Origin: [Borrelia] lusitaniae
GTDB taxonomy: Bacteria; Spirochaetota; Spirochaetia; Borreliales; Borreliaceae
NCBI RefSeq assembly: GCF_030440365.1
Contig: NZ_CP124049.1
Coordinates: forward strand, 1 to 63,921
DNA: 63,921 nt
Direction: 5' to 3'
The position numbers and the translations under genes are program-made. The notes beneath the pieces are model-generated. The model had not been told where the DNA came from. It worked only from the letters and a program-made list of their open reading frames with translations, and did no database searches. Positions within the stretch are counted from its first letter, which is position 1. Every line of letters begins with the position of its first letter. Of the stretch, positions 25,790 through 33,921 are shown piece by piece.

Positions 25790-26090
25790 TTTGAGCTAAA
25801 TTTTTAGCTGTTAATTTGAGTTTTTGCTCAAAATTAATAATTTAAAAAGTTTTTTATTCGTTTAGTTAATTTTTTTTAAAGTTTGCTCTCACTTAAACTG
25901 GTTTGAGATTAATAAATTTAAAACAATTAAAATACTTGTTTAAAAAATGCATTTTTTTGCAGAAAATACACAGTCAATATCCAATTTTTTAAAAGCTTTG
26001 AAAATTAAATTTAAATTTAATTTTTTAGAAAATGTTATTTATGTGATTTATAATTGAGTTTTACAAATTTTTAATTTAAAAGGAGTTGTT
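25790..26090. other. Spacer with the first copy of a duplicated leader
   Basis: Contains a weak hairpin (TTTGAG...CTCAAA, 25815-25832) that may terminate the terminase transcript. The last 190 bp recur almost unchanged at 26697-26866, including AATATCCAATTTTTTAAAA and TTATTTATGTGATTTATAAT. Confidence 0.65.
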
Positions 26091-26588
26091 ATGAGAAAAC
26101 GATTTTTTTCTATATATTTATTTTTAGTTTTAATTTTTCTTTTTAGTTGTAATGGGGATATCAATCAAGCAAAAAAAGAGCTTACAAAAGAAGAAAGAGC
26201 GCAAGCTTTAAAAACCCTAAAAAGCCAATTTAAGGGTGCCCCTAAAAAAATGGCTAGAGTTGATGAATACTTTGAGAAGAAAGTAAAAGATCCTGCTCAA
26301 AGAGATACTTTGCTACAAGTATTTTCACTTGGAGCTAAATATCAAAAGAAGATGGAAGATAGAGCCAAAAATTTGCAAGTTGAAGAGCTTAGCCCAGAAT
26401 CACCTGATGTTTTCGATTTAAGAAGAGAATTTATAGCTGAATTAAAAAAGTTTAATTACACAGAAAATGATTTTAATGCCGCAGGAGAAGATTTTCTTAA
26501 TTTTGTTAATTCCTCTGAAGGTTCTAAAGACCCTGAACAACAACCTGCACAACAACCTGCTGAACAACAACCTGCTGCACAACCGTAA
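26091..26588 (+). CDS. Accessory lipoprotein, copy A with Gln/Pro/Ala tail
   Basis: 165 residues. Lipobox FLFSC (Cys20); helical domain KELTKEERAQALKTLKSQFK, ARVDEYFEKKVKDPAQRDTL and LKKFNYTENDFNAAGEDFLN. The C-terminus is a low-complexity EQQPAQQPAEQQPAAQP-type extension absent from copy B. AAAAGGAGTTGTT precedes the ATG. The position corresponds roughly to BBA32 of B31, but I am not sure of orthology. Function unknown. Confidence 0.75.
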   Translation: MRKRFFSIYLFLVLIFLFSCNGDINQAKKELTKEERAQALKTLKSQFKGAPKKMARVDEYFEKKVKDPAQRDTLLQVFSLGAKYQKKMEDRAKNLQVEELSPESPDVFDLRREFIAELKKFNYTENDFNAAGEDFLNFVNSSEGSKDPEQQPAQQPAEQQPAAQP

Positions 26589-26866
26589 GTAAATGGTTGG
26601 ATGAATTAAATTGTATTTTATTTAAGTTAAGAAAATTTAAATAAGTTTATTGTAAAAATGTATTATTTAAGAATTTTGATATTTTAATAATTTAAAAAGT
26701 TTTTTATTCCTTTTTTTAAAAAATGCATTTTTTAAAAAAAATATAGAGTCAATATCCAATTTTTTAAAATCTTTGAAAACTAAATTTCAAATTTAATTTT
26801 CTGGGAAATGTTATTTATGTGATTTATAATTGAGTTTTACAAATTTTTAATTTAAAAGGAGTTGTT

Positions 26867-27301
26867 ATGAGAAAACGATTTTTTTCTATACATTTATTTT
26901 TAGTTTTAATTTTTCTTTTTAGTTGCAATGGAGATATCAATCAAGCAGTAAAAGAGCTTACAAAAGAAGAAAGAGCACAAGCTTTAAAAACCGTCAAAAG
27001 CCAATTTAAGGATGACCCTAAAAAAATGGCTAGAGTTGATGAATACTTTGAGAAGAAAATAAAAGATCCTGTCGAAAGAGATGCTTTGCTACAAGTAATT
27101 GCACTTGGAACTGAATATGAAAATAAGGTGGAAGATATAGTAAAAAAAGCAAAAGAAGAAGGTAAAAATCTTAATCCATATTCTCCTGAGATTTTGGCTT
27201 TAAAAAATCAGTTTACAGATTATTTAAAAAAGCATAACTACACAGAAAAAGTTTTTGCGAAATTAGGAGGAGACTTTCTTAAGTTTGTTAATGGTAAATA
27301 G
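26867..27301 (+). CDS. Accessory lipoprotein, copy B
   Basis: 144 residues. Nearly identical to copy A through residue about 75 (same signal peptide and KELTKEERAQALKT core), then diverges (YENKVEDIVKKAKEEGKNLN) before a similar end (FAKLGGDFLKFVNGK). It lacks the Gln/Pro tail. The duplicated unit includes about 190 bp of leader, so both copies likely share regulation. Confidence 0.75.
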   Translation: MRKRFFSIHLFLVLIFLFSCNGDINQAVKELTKEERAQALKTVKSQFKDDPKKMARVDEYFEKKIKDPVERDALLQVIALGTEYENKVEDIVKKAKEEGKNLNPYSPEILALKNQFTDYLKKHNYTEKVFAKLGGDFLKFVNGK

Positions 27302-27456
27302 TTGAATGAATTTAAATTGTATTTCATTTAAGTTAAGAAAATTTAAATAAGTTTATTGTAAAAATGTATTATTTAAGAATTTTGATATTTTAATAATTTA
27401 AAAAGACTAATCAGATATTGTTTATCTATTCAAATGTATTTCAAGGAGAGAGAAAT

Positions 27457-27651
27457 ATGAGAATAGCCTTTTTTCTTTTTTTTTTAATATGTCTTTTGGG
27501 TTGTAGTTCTTTTAGTAGAGTTAAAAGTAAGAATTTACTCTCTTCTAGTAAAAAGAGAACTTCTAATTATAACAGAGAATATTATTTAAAAAACAGAGAA
27601 AGACTTAAACTAAGGGCCAGAGAGCGATACCGTAGGAATAGAAAGAATTAA
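27457..27651 (+). CDS. Small basic lipoprotein
   Basis: 64 residues from ATG 27457 after AAGGAGAG; an upstream in-frame TTG/ATG lacks a site. Lipobox LLGC (Cys16), then a strongly Arg/Lys/Tyr-rich tail (NYNREYYLKNRERLKLRARE, then RYRRNRKN). The high positive charge on a lipid anchor suggests binding to nucleic acid, membranes or glycosaminoglycans (inference). No family recognised. Confidence 0.6.
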   Translation: MRIAFFLFFLICLLGCSSFSRVKSKNLLSSSKKRTSNYNREYYLKNRERLKLRARERYRRNRKN

Positions 27652-27792
27652 ACTTATTAAAAATTTTAAAGTTTAATATTAAGCAATATATTTGAATTGA
27701 TTGCTAAATTTATGTAAAAAATGTATTTTTATTTAATTTATTAAATATTTTATGGTTTTGAAATAAATTGAATTTTAATTAGGAGAATATGC

Positions 27793-28329
27793 ATGAAGAG
27801 ATATATTTATGTTTATATATTGGTAATAGTAGTAAATTCTTGTTATTTAAATAATTTTTACCCTATGAAGAAGATCAACTTTAATAAATATGATTTGAAT
27901 TTTACTCAACTCTCTTTGGCCGAAAGAGAAAGTGCTATTTTAAAAATTCAAAGAAAATTTAAAAGTCTTACCGATAAAATAAGCTCTAGAATCTCTAATT
28001 ATAGTGAGATTAAAATTAGCAATTTTTTTAGCGAATCTAATGAACAAAAAATTAATCTTTTAAATAAAATATTAGAAATTTTAAAAATACAGCATGGTTT
28101 AATGGAAAAAAGTAGTAATGCTTTAAGCAGGCTTAGTATGCTAAGCGGAGGCAATTTTGCCGTTCTTGATCCACAGCCAGAATTAAAGCTTTTAAATCAA
28201 AAATATTCAGATATAGATGAAAAATTAAGAGAAATATGTAGTTGCATTCTAAGCAACAGCATTGATTTTAATAAGGCTTCAAGCGATTTAACTTCTCTAA
28301 AAGAGAGTTCTTTAGCACTAATACAATAA
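27793..28329 (+). CDS. Lipoprotein, BBA33-like
   Basis: 178 residues. Lipobox VVNSC (Cys17), then a helical body (LSLAERESAILKIQRKFKSL, KINLLNKILEILKIQHGLME) with two Cys near residue 150 (REICSCI). Position next to oppA5 and size suggest BBA33, reported as a collagen VI-binding lipoprotein in B31 (recalled). Convergent with oppA5 across a strong hairpin. Confidence 0.65.
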   Translation: MKRYIYVYILVIVVNSCYLNNFYPMKKINFNKYDLNFTQLSLAERESAILKIQRKFKSLTDKISSRISNYSEIKISNFFSESNEQKINLLNKILEILKIQHGLMEKSSNALSRLSMLSGGNFAVLDPQPELKLLNQKYSDIDEKLREICSCILSNSIDFNKASSDLTSLKESSLALIQ

Positions 28330-28363
28330 TAAGTTTTAATTTGTATATTTTTTAAAAAAGCTT

Positions 28364-28403
28364 TTTATAAATAGAGCCTAAAATTAATAGCTCTATTTAT
28401 AAA
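28364..28403. terminator. Bidirectional terminator between BBA33-like gene and oppA5
   Basis: TTTATAAATAGAGC / GCTCTATTTATAAA, 14-bp perfect stem, 12-base loop, A/T runs on both sides. Confidence 0.85.
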
Positions 28404-28411
28404 AAAATAAT

Positions 28412-29998
28412 TTATTCTTCTATTGGTTTTATTTCTGATAGGTCAAATCTTTCTGAACTGTTTGTGTTCCAGCCCGTCCATTTGTCATTTTTAAAAAGAT
28501 AGTTTCCCGTAACGCTGTATATTGGAATTACTGGGTAATCATTCTCAATTATTATTTCTTCAGCTTTTTTGAAAAGTTCTAATCTGATTTTTTCATCCAC
28601 TTCCACTTCAGATTTGTTTAAAAGTTCGTCAAGCTCAAGATTTGAATATCCGTAAGATGAAATGTGTGAGTTGCTGCTTTTAAATATCTCAAAGAATGCC
28701 ATGGGATCTAAATAATCTCCTTGCCAGGATCTTACTGAGATCTCATACTGTCCTTTTAGAATTTTGGACATATGGTTATTCCATGTCTCAGGCTCAATTT
28801 CTACATTAATATTTAAAACTTTTTTCCATTGGCTTTGAATAAAATTAGCAACTTCTTTTTCAAGTTCATTTTTATTGTATTTTATTTTAAGAGTTGGAAA
28901 TTTTTTCCCATCCGGATATCCAGCTTCTTCTAAAAGTTTTTCTGCTTTTCGTGGGTTGTAAAGTTTTAATTTTTTCCCGTAAGTATAATTGTTAATATTA
29001 GGGCTTATTTTTCTTGTTGCTTTAAAGTTGTTGTCAAGCACTCTGTAAGCTAGTGTTTCTCTGTCAATTGCAAGAGCTAGTGCTTCTCTTACTTTTGGGT
29101 TGTCTAGAGGCTTAACACTTGTGTTTAGTGAAAGAAAACCAGTTTGGTTAATGTCAGCTGAATAAAAATCTTCTCTTAAGATAAGCTCATTAATAAGGTT
29201 TAAGGGAATGCTGTTAAAAATAGCATCTATTTCGTTGTGTTCGTACATGCTGTAAATTCTGCGGTAATCGTTTATGGTAATAAATATAATCTCACTTATA
29301 GCAACGTTTTTAGCATCGTAGAATTTTTTATTTTTTTCAAGAGATATTTCTTCGTTTATGGATCTTCTCTTCAGCTTAAAAGGTCCGCTTGTAACCATAT
29401 TTTCTGGGCTTGTCCACTTGTTTCCAAATTTTTTAACAACGTGAGTGGGAATAGGTATAAATATTGGGTTTGTAAGCATGTCAAGAAAATATATTGTTGG
29501 TTTAGAAAGAGTTATTTCTAAAGTTTTCTCATCTATTACTTTTATTCCAACTTCCTCAGCATTAAATTTGCTTTTGTGAAATTCTTCTGCATTTTTTATT
29601 TTTGATGTTAATATGCTAATGCCTGGTATGTCTTCATTGCTTTCTAGAGCCATCATGTACGATTCTTTAACAGTATCTGCTGTTATTTTAACGCCGTCAC
29701 TCCAATAAATGTCGTCTCTTAAATGGAATGTATAGCATGTGCTGTCGTAAGAAATGTCCCAACTTTTTGCAAGTCCTGGTCTGTAGCCGCCTGTTTTGGG
29801 GTCACCTCTTAAAAGCCCAATAAACAGTTCGTTTATAATTAAATTGCCCAATTTATCGCTACAAAACTGTGGATCAAGTGATGTTGGTTCGTTTCCAATA
29901 CCAACTCCAAAAACAAGATCATCTTTTGCCTTAGAAATTGTGCACGAGCTTACAGCCACAATTAGCAGTGTAGAAAGTATTATTTGTTTTATTTTCAT
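28412..29998 (-). CDS. oppA5: Oligopeptide ABC transporter substrate-binding lipoprotein OppA5 (BBA34-like)
   Basis: 528 residues, normal length for the family. Lipobox VSSC (Cys19); SBP family 5 signatures GNEPTSLDPQFCSDKLGN, LAKSWDISYDSTCYTFHLRD, VREALALAIDRETLAYRVL and WQGDYLDPMAFFEIF. Captures peptides for the chromosomal OppBCDF transporter. Plasmid-borne OppA paralogues widen or shift peptide specificity and are environmentally regulated. ATG preceded by AAAAGGAAAAAAAT. It sits alone on the minus strand. Confidence 0.95.
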   Translation of the reverse strand: MKIKQIILSTLLIVAVSSCTISKAKDDLVFGVGIGNEPTSLDPQFCSDKLGNLIINELFIGLLRGDPKTGGYRPGLAKSWDISYDSTCYTFHLRDDIYWSDGVKITADTVKESYMMALESNEDIPGISILTSKIKNAEEFHKSKFNAEEVGIKVIDEKTLEITLSKPTIYFLDMLTNPIFIPIPTHVVKKFGNKWTSPENMVTSGPFKLKRRSINEEISLEKNKKFYDAKNVAISEIIFITINDYRRIYSMYEHNEIDAIFNSIPLNLINELILREDFYSADINQTGFLSLNTSVKPLDNPKVREALALAIDRETLAYRVLDNNFKATRKISPNINNYTYGKKLKLYNPRKAEKLLEEAGYPDGKKFPTLKIKYNKNELEKEVANFIQSQWKKVLNINVEIEPETWNNHMSKILKGQYEISVRSWQGDYLDPMAFFEIFKSSNSHISSYGYSNLELDELLNKSEVEVDEKIRLELFKKAEEIIIENDYPVIPIYSVTGNYLFKNDKWTGWNTNSSERFDLSEIKPIEE

Positions 29999-30192
29999 AT
30001 TTTTTTCCTTTTCCTGTTGGTAGTAAATAATTTATTTTATAGCAAAAATTATATTGCAATATAATTTTTTAAAACAAGTTTTGTGCTTTTGTTAAATGTT
30101 TCAAAAGACTTCTTATTTCTTGTTTATTTAAATTTTCCAAGCTTTTTTAATTAAAAATGTAATTTAAGTTTAAATGGCAAAGAGAAAAGTTT

Positions 30193-30206
30193 TCCGGCAT
30201 GCCGGA
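30193..30206. promoter_or_regulatory. GC-rich 14-bp palindrome TCCGGCATGCCGGA
   Basis: Perfect palindrome in an AT-rich setting, 24 bp before a tiny ORF and about 195 bp upstream of the oppA5 start. Candidate operator or RNA hairpin. Confidence 0.5.
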
Positions 30207-30229
30207 CACATTTTCAAGAGGTGCTTTAG

Positions 30230-30295
30230 ATGCTAAAAACTTTAAATACAATAATAAAAATAGTCAAAATAGTCTTTAAAAAAGAGTTAAACTAA
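30230..30295 (+). CDS. Possible 21-residue amphipathic cationic peptide
   Basis: ATG 30230 with AAGAGGTG about 7 bases upstream; product MLKTLNTIIKIVKIV followed by FKKELN. Hydrophobic and Lys residues alternate as in an amphipathic membrane helix. A perfect terminator-like hairpin starts one base after the stop. It resembles type I toxin or small lytic peptides in build, but no homologue is recognised and chance is possible. Confidence 0.3.
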   Translation: MLKTLNTIIKIVKIVFKKELN

Positions 30296-30326
30296 AAAGG
30301 CTAATAATTATTAATTATTAGCCTTT
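30296..30326. terminator. 31-bp perfect inverted repeat
   Basis: AAAGGCTAATAATTA-T-TAATTATTAGCCTTT, followed by TGTTTT. Works as a terminator in the plus direction. Confidence 0.75.
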
Positions 30327-30328
30327 GT

Positions 30329-30374
30329 TTTAAAACTACAAATGGGGCTTTAAAGCCCCATTTGTAGTTTTAAA
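30329..30374. repeat. 46-bp perfect palindrome
   Basis: Two uninterrupted 23-bp arms: TTTAAAACTACAAATGGGGC then TTT, and the exact complement. The longest perfect inverted repeat I found in the window; the absence of any loop favours a cruciform or duplex-binding role over a simple terminator. Confidence 0.85.
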
Positions 30375-30520
30375 GAAGTTTTCAATGAATTGTTGATTTA
30401 TAACAATAAACAAACATATACCTCTCTTTGATTTTTTCAAATAAAATTTGAATCTTTATTTATTTGTCTTTTTGATTTTTAAAGAAAATGAAAATTTGAG
30501 TTTTGGGTTTTTGGAATTCC

Positions 30521-30548
30521 TTGAGAATTTTGGAAACTGAGCTACAAT
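30521..30548 (+). promoter_or_regulatory. Promoter of Mlp-like copy 1
   Basis: TTGAGA - 16 bp - TACAAT. Same layout as the other three copies but with one change from consensus in the -10. Confidence 0.65.
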
Positions 30549-30573
30549 GCCAGCCTAATCTGGGGAGGTTTTA

Positions 30574-31290
30574 ATGAAAAAAATAAATATTTTAAAGATA
30601 AGTGTTTTGCTGACACTACTAATAATATTAGTGTTTTCTTGTAAGCATTATGGTGTTAAGCAATCAGCAGAAGAAATTAATGATTCTCCTGGGGCTCAAA
30701 ATTCTAATGTTTCTAAAAATAAAAATAGTGAAAGCAGTCAAACAGTTAAAGCTGTTATTGCCAAAAGTTGGCCTTCTTTAAATCCAGAAGAGGCTAAAAA
30801 ACTAAAAACTTCAACAACCTTTTTAGGCGAAGCAATAACTGCTAATGGTAGAAAAAGAAGAGAAAAAGCTGAGTACGAGAGATCTTATAAAGAATTTTTT
30901 GAATGGCTTTCTAAAGATCTTAACAAACAAAAAGATTTTTTGCAGGCTCTTGATAAGGTTTACGGCATTATAGTTAAAGCAGTAGAAAAAAGCAAAGAAA
31001 AATATCGTGATGGCCAGGAATTAGGCTTAAATGAGTATATTTCTTTTAAAATTAAAAACGATACAGGTGGGCCTTTAAGTTTATTTTTCCAAAAGGTAGC
31101 TGATGCATTTGGTACTGAAAATTACAGAAAAACAGGTGTATATACTGAAGCAAACAACAAAAAGCCTGAGAAATCCAATGAAGAGATTTTTAAATTCATT
31201 AAAAAAGTGTTTACTGAAAGTGAGAATAACAAAGAATTGAAAGAATTAAAACATTTTTCAGAGACCGGAAAACTTCTTACTTCTTCTTAA
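30574..31290 (+). CDS. Mlp-like/BBA36-like lipoprotein, copy 1
   Basis: 238 residues. Lipobox VFSC (Cys23). A Ser/Asn/Lys tether is followed by a conserved VKAVIAKSWPSLNPEEAKKL and a FFEWLSKDLNKQKDFLQALD segment that closely resembles the core of the Mlp lipoprotein family of cp32. Then GPLSLFFQKVADAFGTENYR and a helical tail. RBS GGGGAGG. First of four tandem copies (unit about 825-850 bp). B31 carries, from memory, a single such gene (BBA36) here. Surface lipoprotein of unknown ligand. Confidence 0.8.
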   Translation: MKKINILKISVLLTLLIILVFSCKHYGVKQSAEEINDSPGAQNSNVSKNKNSESSQTVKAVIAKSWPSLNPEEAKKLKTSTTFLGEAITANGRKRREKAEYERSYKEFFEWLSKDLNKQKDFLQALDKVYGIIVKAVEKSKEKYRDGQELGLNEYISFKIKNDTGGPLSLFFQKVADAFGTENYRKTGVYTEANNKKPEKSNEEIFKFIKKVFTESENNKELKELKHFSETGKLLTSS

Positions 31291-31368
31291 TTAAAAGAGC
31301 GTTTGTCAAAAGAGTTGTTTCTTTATACCAATAAAGAAGCATACCCCTTTTTGAGTTTTTGGAATGCC

Positions 31369-31396
31369 TTGAGAATGTTAGAAACTGAATTATAAT
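31369..31396 (+). promoter_or_regulatory. Promoter of Mlp-like copy 2
   Basis: TTGAGA - 16 bp - TATAAT, a near-consensus vegetative-type promoter inside the repeated spacer. Confidence 0.7.
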
Positions 31397-31421
31397 GAAA
31401 ACTTGATCTGGGGAGGTTTTA

Positions 31422-32129
31422 ATGAAAAGAATAAATATTTTAAAGATAAGTGTTTTGCTGACATTGCTAATAATATTAGTGTTTTCTTGTAAGCATTATG
31501 GTGTTAAACAATCAGCAGAAGAAATTAATGATTCTCCTGGGGATAAAAATTCTAATGCTTCTAAAAATAAAAATAGTGAAAGTAGTCAAACAGTTAAAGC
31601 TGTTATTGCCAAAAGTTGGCCTTCTTTAAATGCAGAAGAGGCTAAAAAACTAAAAACTTCAACAACCTTTTTAGGCGAAGCAATAACTGCCAATGGTAGA
31701 CAGGTAAGAGAAAAAGCTAAGTACGAAAAATCTTATAGAGAATTTTTTGAATGGCTCTCTAAAGATATTAACAAACAAAAAGAGTTTTTACAGGCTCTTG
31801 ACAAGGTTTACGGTATTATAGTTAAAGCAGTAGAAAAAAGCAAAGAAAAATATCGTGATGGCGGGGGGTTAGGCTTAAATGAGTATATTTCTTCTAAAAT
31901 TAAAAACGATACAGGTGGGCCTTTAAGTTTATTTTTCCAAAAGGTAGCTGATGCATTTGGCAGTGAAAATTACAGAGGAACAGGTATAAATAGTGTAGCA
32001 AATAACAAAAAGCCTGAGAAATCCAATGAAGAGATTTTTAAATTCATTAAAAAAGTGTTTACCGAAAGTGAGAATAACAAAGAATTGAAAGAATTAAAAG
32101 ATTTTGCAGAGACCGGAAAAGTTAGTTAA
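31422..32129 (+). CDS. Mlp-like/BBA36-like lipoprotein, copy 2
   Basis: 235 residues. Closest to copy 1: same tether, same SWPSLNAEEAKKLKTSTTFL and REFFEWLSKDINKQKEFLQA. Differences cluster around residues 95-105 (GRQVREKAKYEK) and 185-195 (SENYRGTGINSVANNKK), giving short variable islands in an otherwise constant protein. Own promoter and GGGGAGG site. Confidence 0.8.
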   Translation: MKRINILKISVLLTLLIILVFSCKHYGVKQSAEEINDSPGDKNSNASKNKNSESSQTVKAVIAKSWPSLNAEEAKKLKTSTTFLGEAITANGRQVREKAKYEKSYREFFEWLSKDINKQKEFLQALDKVYGIIVKAVEKSKEKYRDGGGLGLNEYISSKIKNDTGGPLSLFFQKVADAFGSENYRGTGINSVANNKKPEKSNEEIFKFIKKVFTESENNKELKELKDFAETGKVS

Positions 32130-32203
32130 AAAAGCCTTTGTCAAAGGAGTTGTTTATTTGTACCAATAAAGAAGCATACCCCTTTTTGAGTTTTTGGAAT
32201 GCC

Positions 32204-32231
32204 TTGAGAATGTTAGAAACTGAACTATAAT
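32204..32231 (+). promoter_or_regulatory. Promoter of Mlp-like copy 3
   Basis: TTGAGA - 16 bp - TATAAT in the repeated spacer. Confidence 0.7.
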
Positions 32232-32256
32232 GAAAATTTGATCTGGGGAGGTTTTA

Positions 32257-32949
32257 ATGAAAAGAATAAATATTTTAAAGATAAGTGTTTTGCTTACGCT
32301 ACTAATAATATTAATGTTTTCTTGTAAGCAATACGGTGTTAAACAATTCGAAGAAGAAATTAATGATTCTGCTGGGGATAAAAATTCTAATGCTTCTAAA
32401 AATAGTGAAACAGTTAAAGCTGTTATTGCCAAAAGTTGGCCTTCTTTAAATCCAGAAGAGGCTAAAAAACTACAAGCTTCGACAAGCTTTTTAGGCGATG
32501 CAATAAGCATTAATGGTAGACAGGGGGAAGAAAAAGCTGAGTACGAAAGATCTTATGAAGAATTTTTTGATTGGCTTTCTAAAGATATTAACAAACAAAA
32601 AGAGTTTTTGAAGCTTTTTGACAATGTTTATGGTATTGCAGTTAAAGCAGCAGAAAGAAAAAAAACAATAATTCCTAATGAGAAAAAGGAATTAGGCTTA
32701 GATGAGTATATTTCTTTTAGAATTAAAGAAAGCAAGGGCGAGCCTTTAAGTTTATTTTTCCAAAAGGTAGCTGATGCATTTGGCACTGATGATTACTACA
32801 GAAGAAAAGATAGAGAGAATGAAGAAGCAAATAAACAAAAGCCTGAGAAATCCAATGAAGAGATTTTTAAAGTGATTAAAAAATTGTTTACCGAAAGTGA
32901 TGATAACAGGGAATTGAAAGCTTTAAAAGATTATGCAGACGAAAAATAG
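32257..32949 (+). CDS. Mlp-like/BBA36-like lipoprotein, copy 3
   Basis: 230 residues. Forms a second subgroup with copy 4: shorter tether (KNSETVKAVIAKSWPSLNPE), EEFFDWLSKDINKQKEFLKL, RIKESKGEPLSLFFQKVADA and DDYYRRKDRENEEANKQKPE. The FDWLSKDINKQKEF form is even closer to classical Mlp proteins. Lipobox MFSC (Cys23). Confidence 0.8.
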   Translation: MKRINILKISVLLTLLIILMFSCKQYGVKQFEEEINDSAGDKNSNASKNSETVKAVIAKSWPSLNPEEAKKLQASTSFLGDAISINGRQGEEKAEYERSYEEFFDWLSKDINKQKEFLKLFDNVYGIAVKAAERKKTIIPNEKKELGLDEYISFRIKESKGEPLSLFFQKVADAFGTDDYYRRKDRENEEANKQKPEKSNEEIFKVIKKLFTESDDNRELKALKDYADEK

Positions 32950-33028
32950 TAATTAAAAGCCTTTGTCAAAAGAGTTGTTTCTTTATACCAATAAAGAAGC
33001 ATACTCCTTTTTGAGTTTTTGGAATGCC

Positions 33029-33056
33029 TTGAGAATGTTAGAAACTGAACTATAAT
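33029..33056 (+). promoter_or_regulatory. Promoter of Mlp-like copy 4
   Basis: TTGAGA - 16 bp - TATAAT in the repeated spacer. Confidence 0.7.
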
Positions 33057-33081
33057 GAAAACTTGATCTGGGGAGGTTTTA

Positions 33082-33780
33082 ATGAAAAGAATAAGTATTT
33101 TAAAGATAAGTGTTTTGCTGACATTACTAATAATATTAGTGTTTTCTTGTAAGCACTATGGTGTTAAACAATTCGAAGAAGAAGTTAATGATTCTCCTGG
33201 GGCTAAAAATTCTAATGCTTCTAAAAATAGTGAAACAGTTAAAGCTGTTATTGCCAAAAGTTGGCCTTCTTTAAATCCACAAGAGGCTAAAAAGCTCCAA
33301 ACTTCAACACGCTTTTTAGGCGAAGCAATAACTGCTAATGGTAGAGAGGGAGCAGAAAAAGCTGAGTACGAAAAATCTTATAAAGAATTTTTTGATTGGC
33401 TTTCTAAAGATATTAACAAACAAAAAGAGTTTTTGAAGTTTTTTGACAAGGTTTACGAGATTGTAGTTAAAGCAGTAGCAAGAAACAAAACAATATCTCG
33501 TGATAAAAATGATTTAGGCTTAAATGAATATATTGCTTTTAGAATTAAACAAAGCAAGGGCGAGCCTTTAAGTTTATTTTTCCAAAAGGTAGCTGATGCA
33601 TTTGGCACTGAAAATTACTACAGAAGAAAAGATAGAAAGGGTGAAGAAGCAAATGACAAAAAGCCTGAGAAATCCAATGAAGAGATTTTTAAAGTGATTA
33701 AAAAATTGTTTACCGAAAGTGAAGATAACAGGGAATTGAAAAATTTAAAAGATTATGCAGAGACTAAAAACAATAGTTAA
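33082..33780 (+). CDS. Mlp-like/BBA36-like lipoprotein, copy 4
   Basis: 232 residues. Subgroup with copy 3 (EFFDWLSKDINKQKEFLKFF, YYRRKDRKGEEANDKKPEKS) but keeps copy 1/2-like ITANGR in the variable island, suggesting mosaic exchange between copies. Lipobox VFSC (Cys23). A remnant of the next unit's tail (AGSNKELQALS-like) is visible after its stop, near 33796-33830. Confidence 0.8.
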   Translation: MKRISILKISVLLTLLIILVFSCKHYGVKQFEEEVNDSPGAKNSNASKNSETVKAVIAKSWPSLNPQEAKKLQTSTRFLGEAITANGREGAEKAEYEKSYKEFFDWLSKDINKQKEFLKFFDKVYEIVVKAVARNKTISRDKNDLGLNEYIAFRIKQSKGEPLSLFFQKVADAFGTENYYRRKDRKGEEANDKKPEKSNEEIFKVIKKLFTESEDNRELKNLKDYAETKNNS

Positions 33781-33869
33781 AAGCCTTTGTTAAAAGCTGG
33801 CAGTAACAAAGAATTGCAAGCTTTAAGCATTATAGAAATGTTTAAATATTTGAATTATAATTAAATTAT

Positions 33870-33903
33870 AAGACAGGTTCTAATAAGGACTTGTCTTTTT
33901 TTT
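33870..33903 (+). terminator. Terminator closing the Mlp-like array
   Basis: AAGACAGGTTCT / AGGACTTGTCTT 12-bp stem with two G-T pairs, loop AATA, then a long T-run. Confidence 0.8.
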
Positions 33904-33921
33904 GACTACTTTCAAGCACTT

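Larger units (their letters stand above)
29999..30573. other. Palindrome-rich region between oppA5 and the Mlp-like array
   Basis: 575 bp. Holds the divergent oppA5 promoter region, a GC-rich 14-bp palindrome (30193), a 21-codon ORF (30230), two large inverted repeats (30296 and 30329), and the first Mlp-like promoter (30521). Described individually. Confidence 0.7.
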
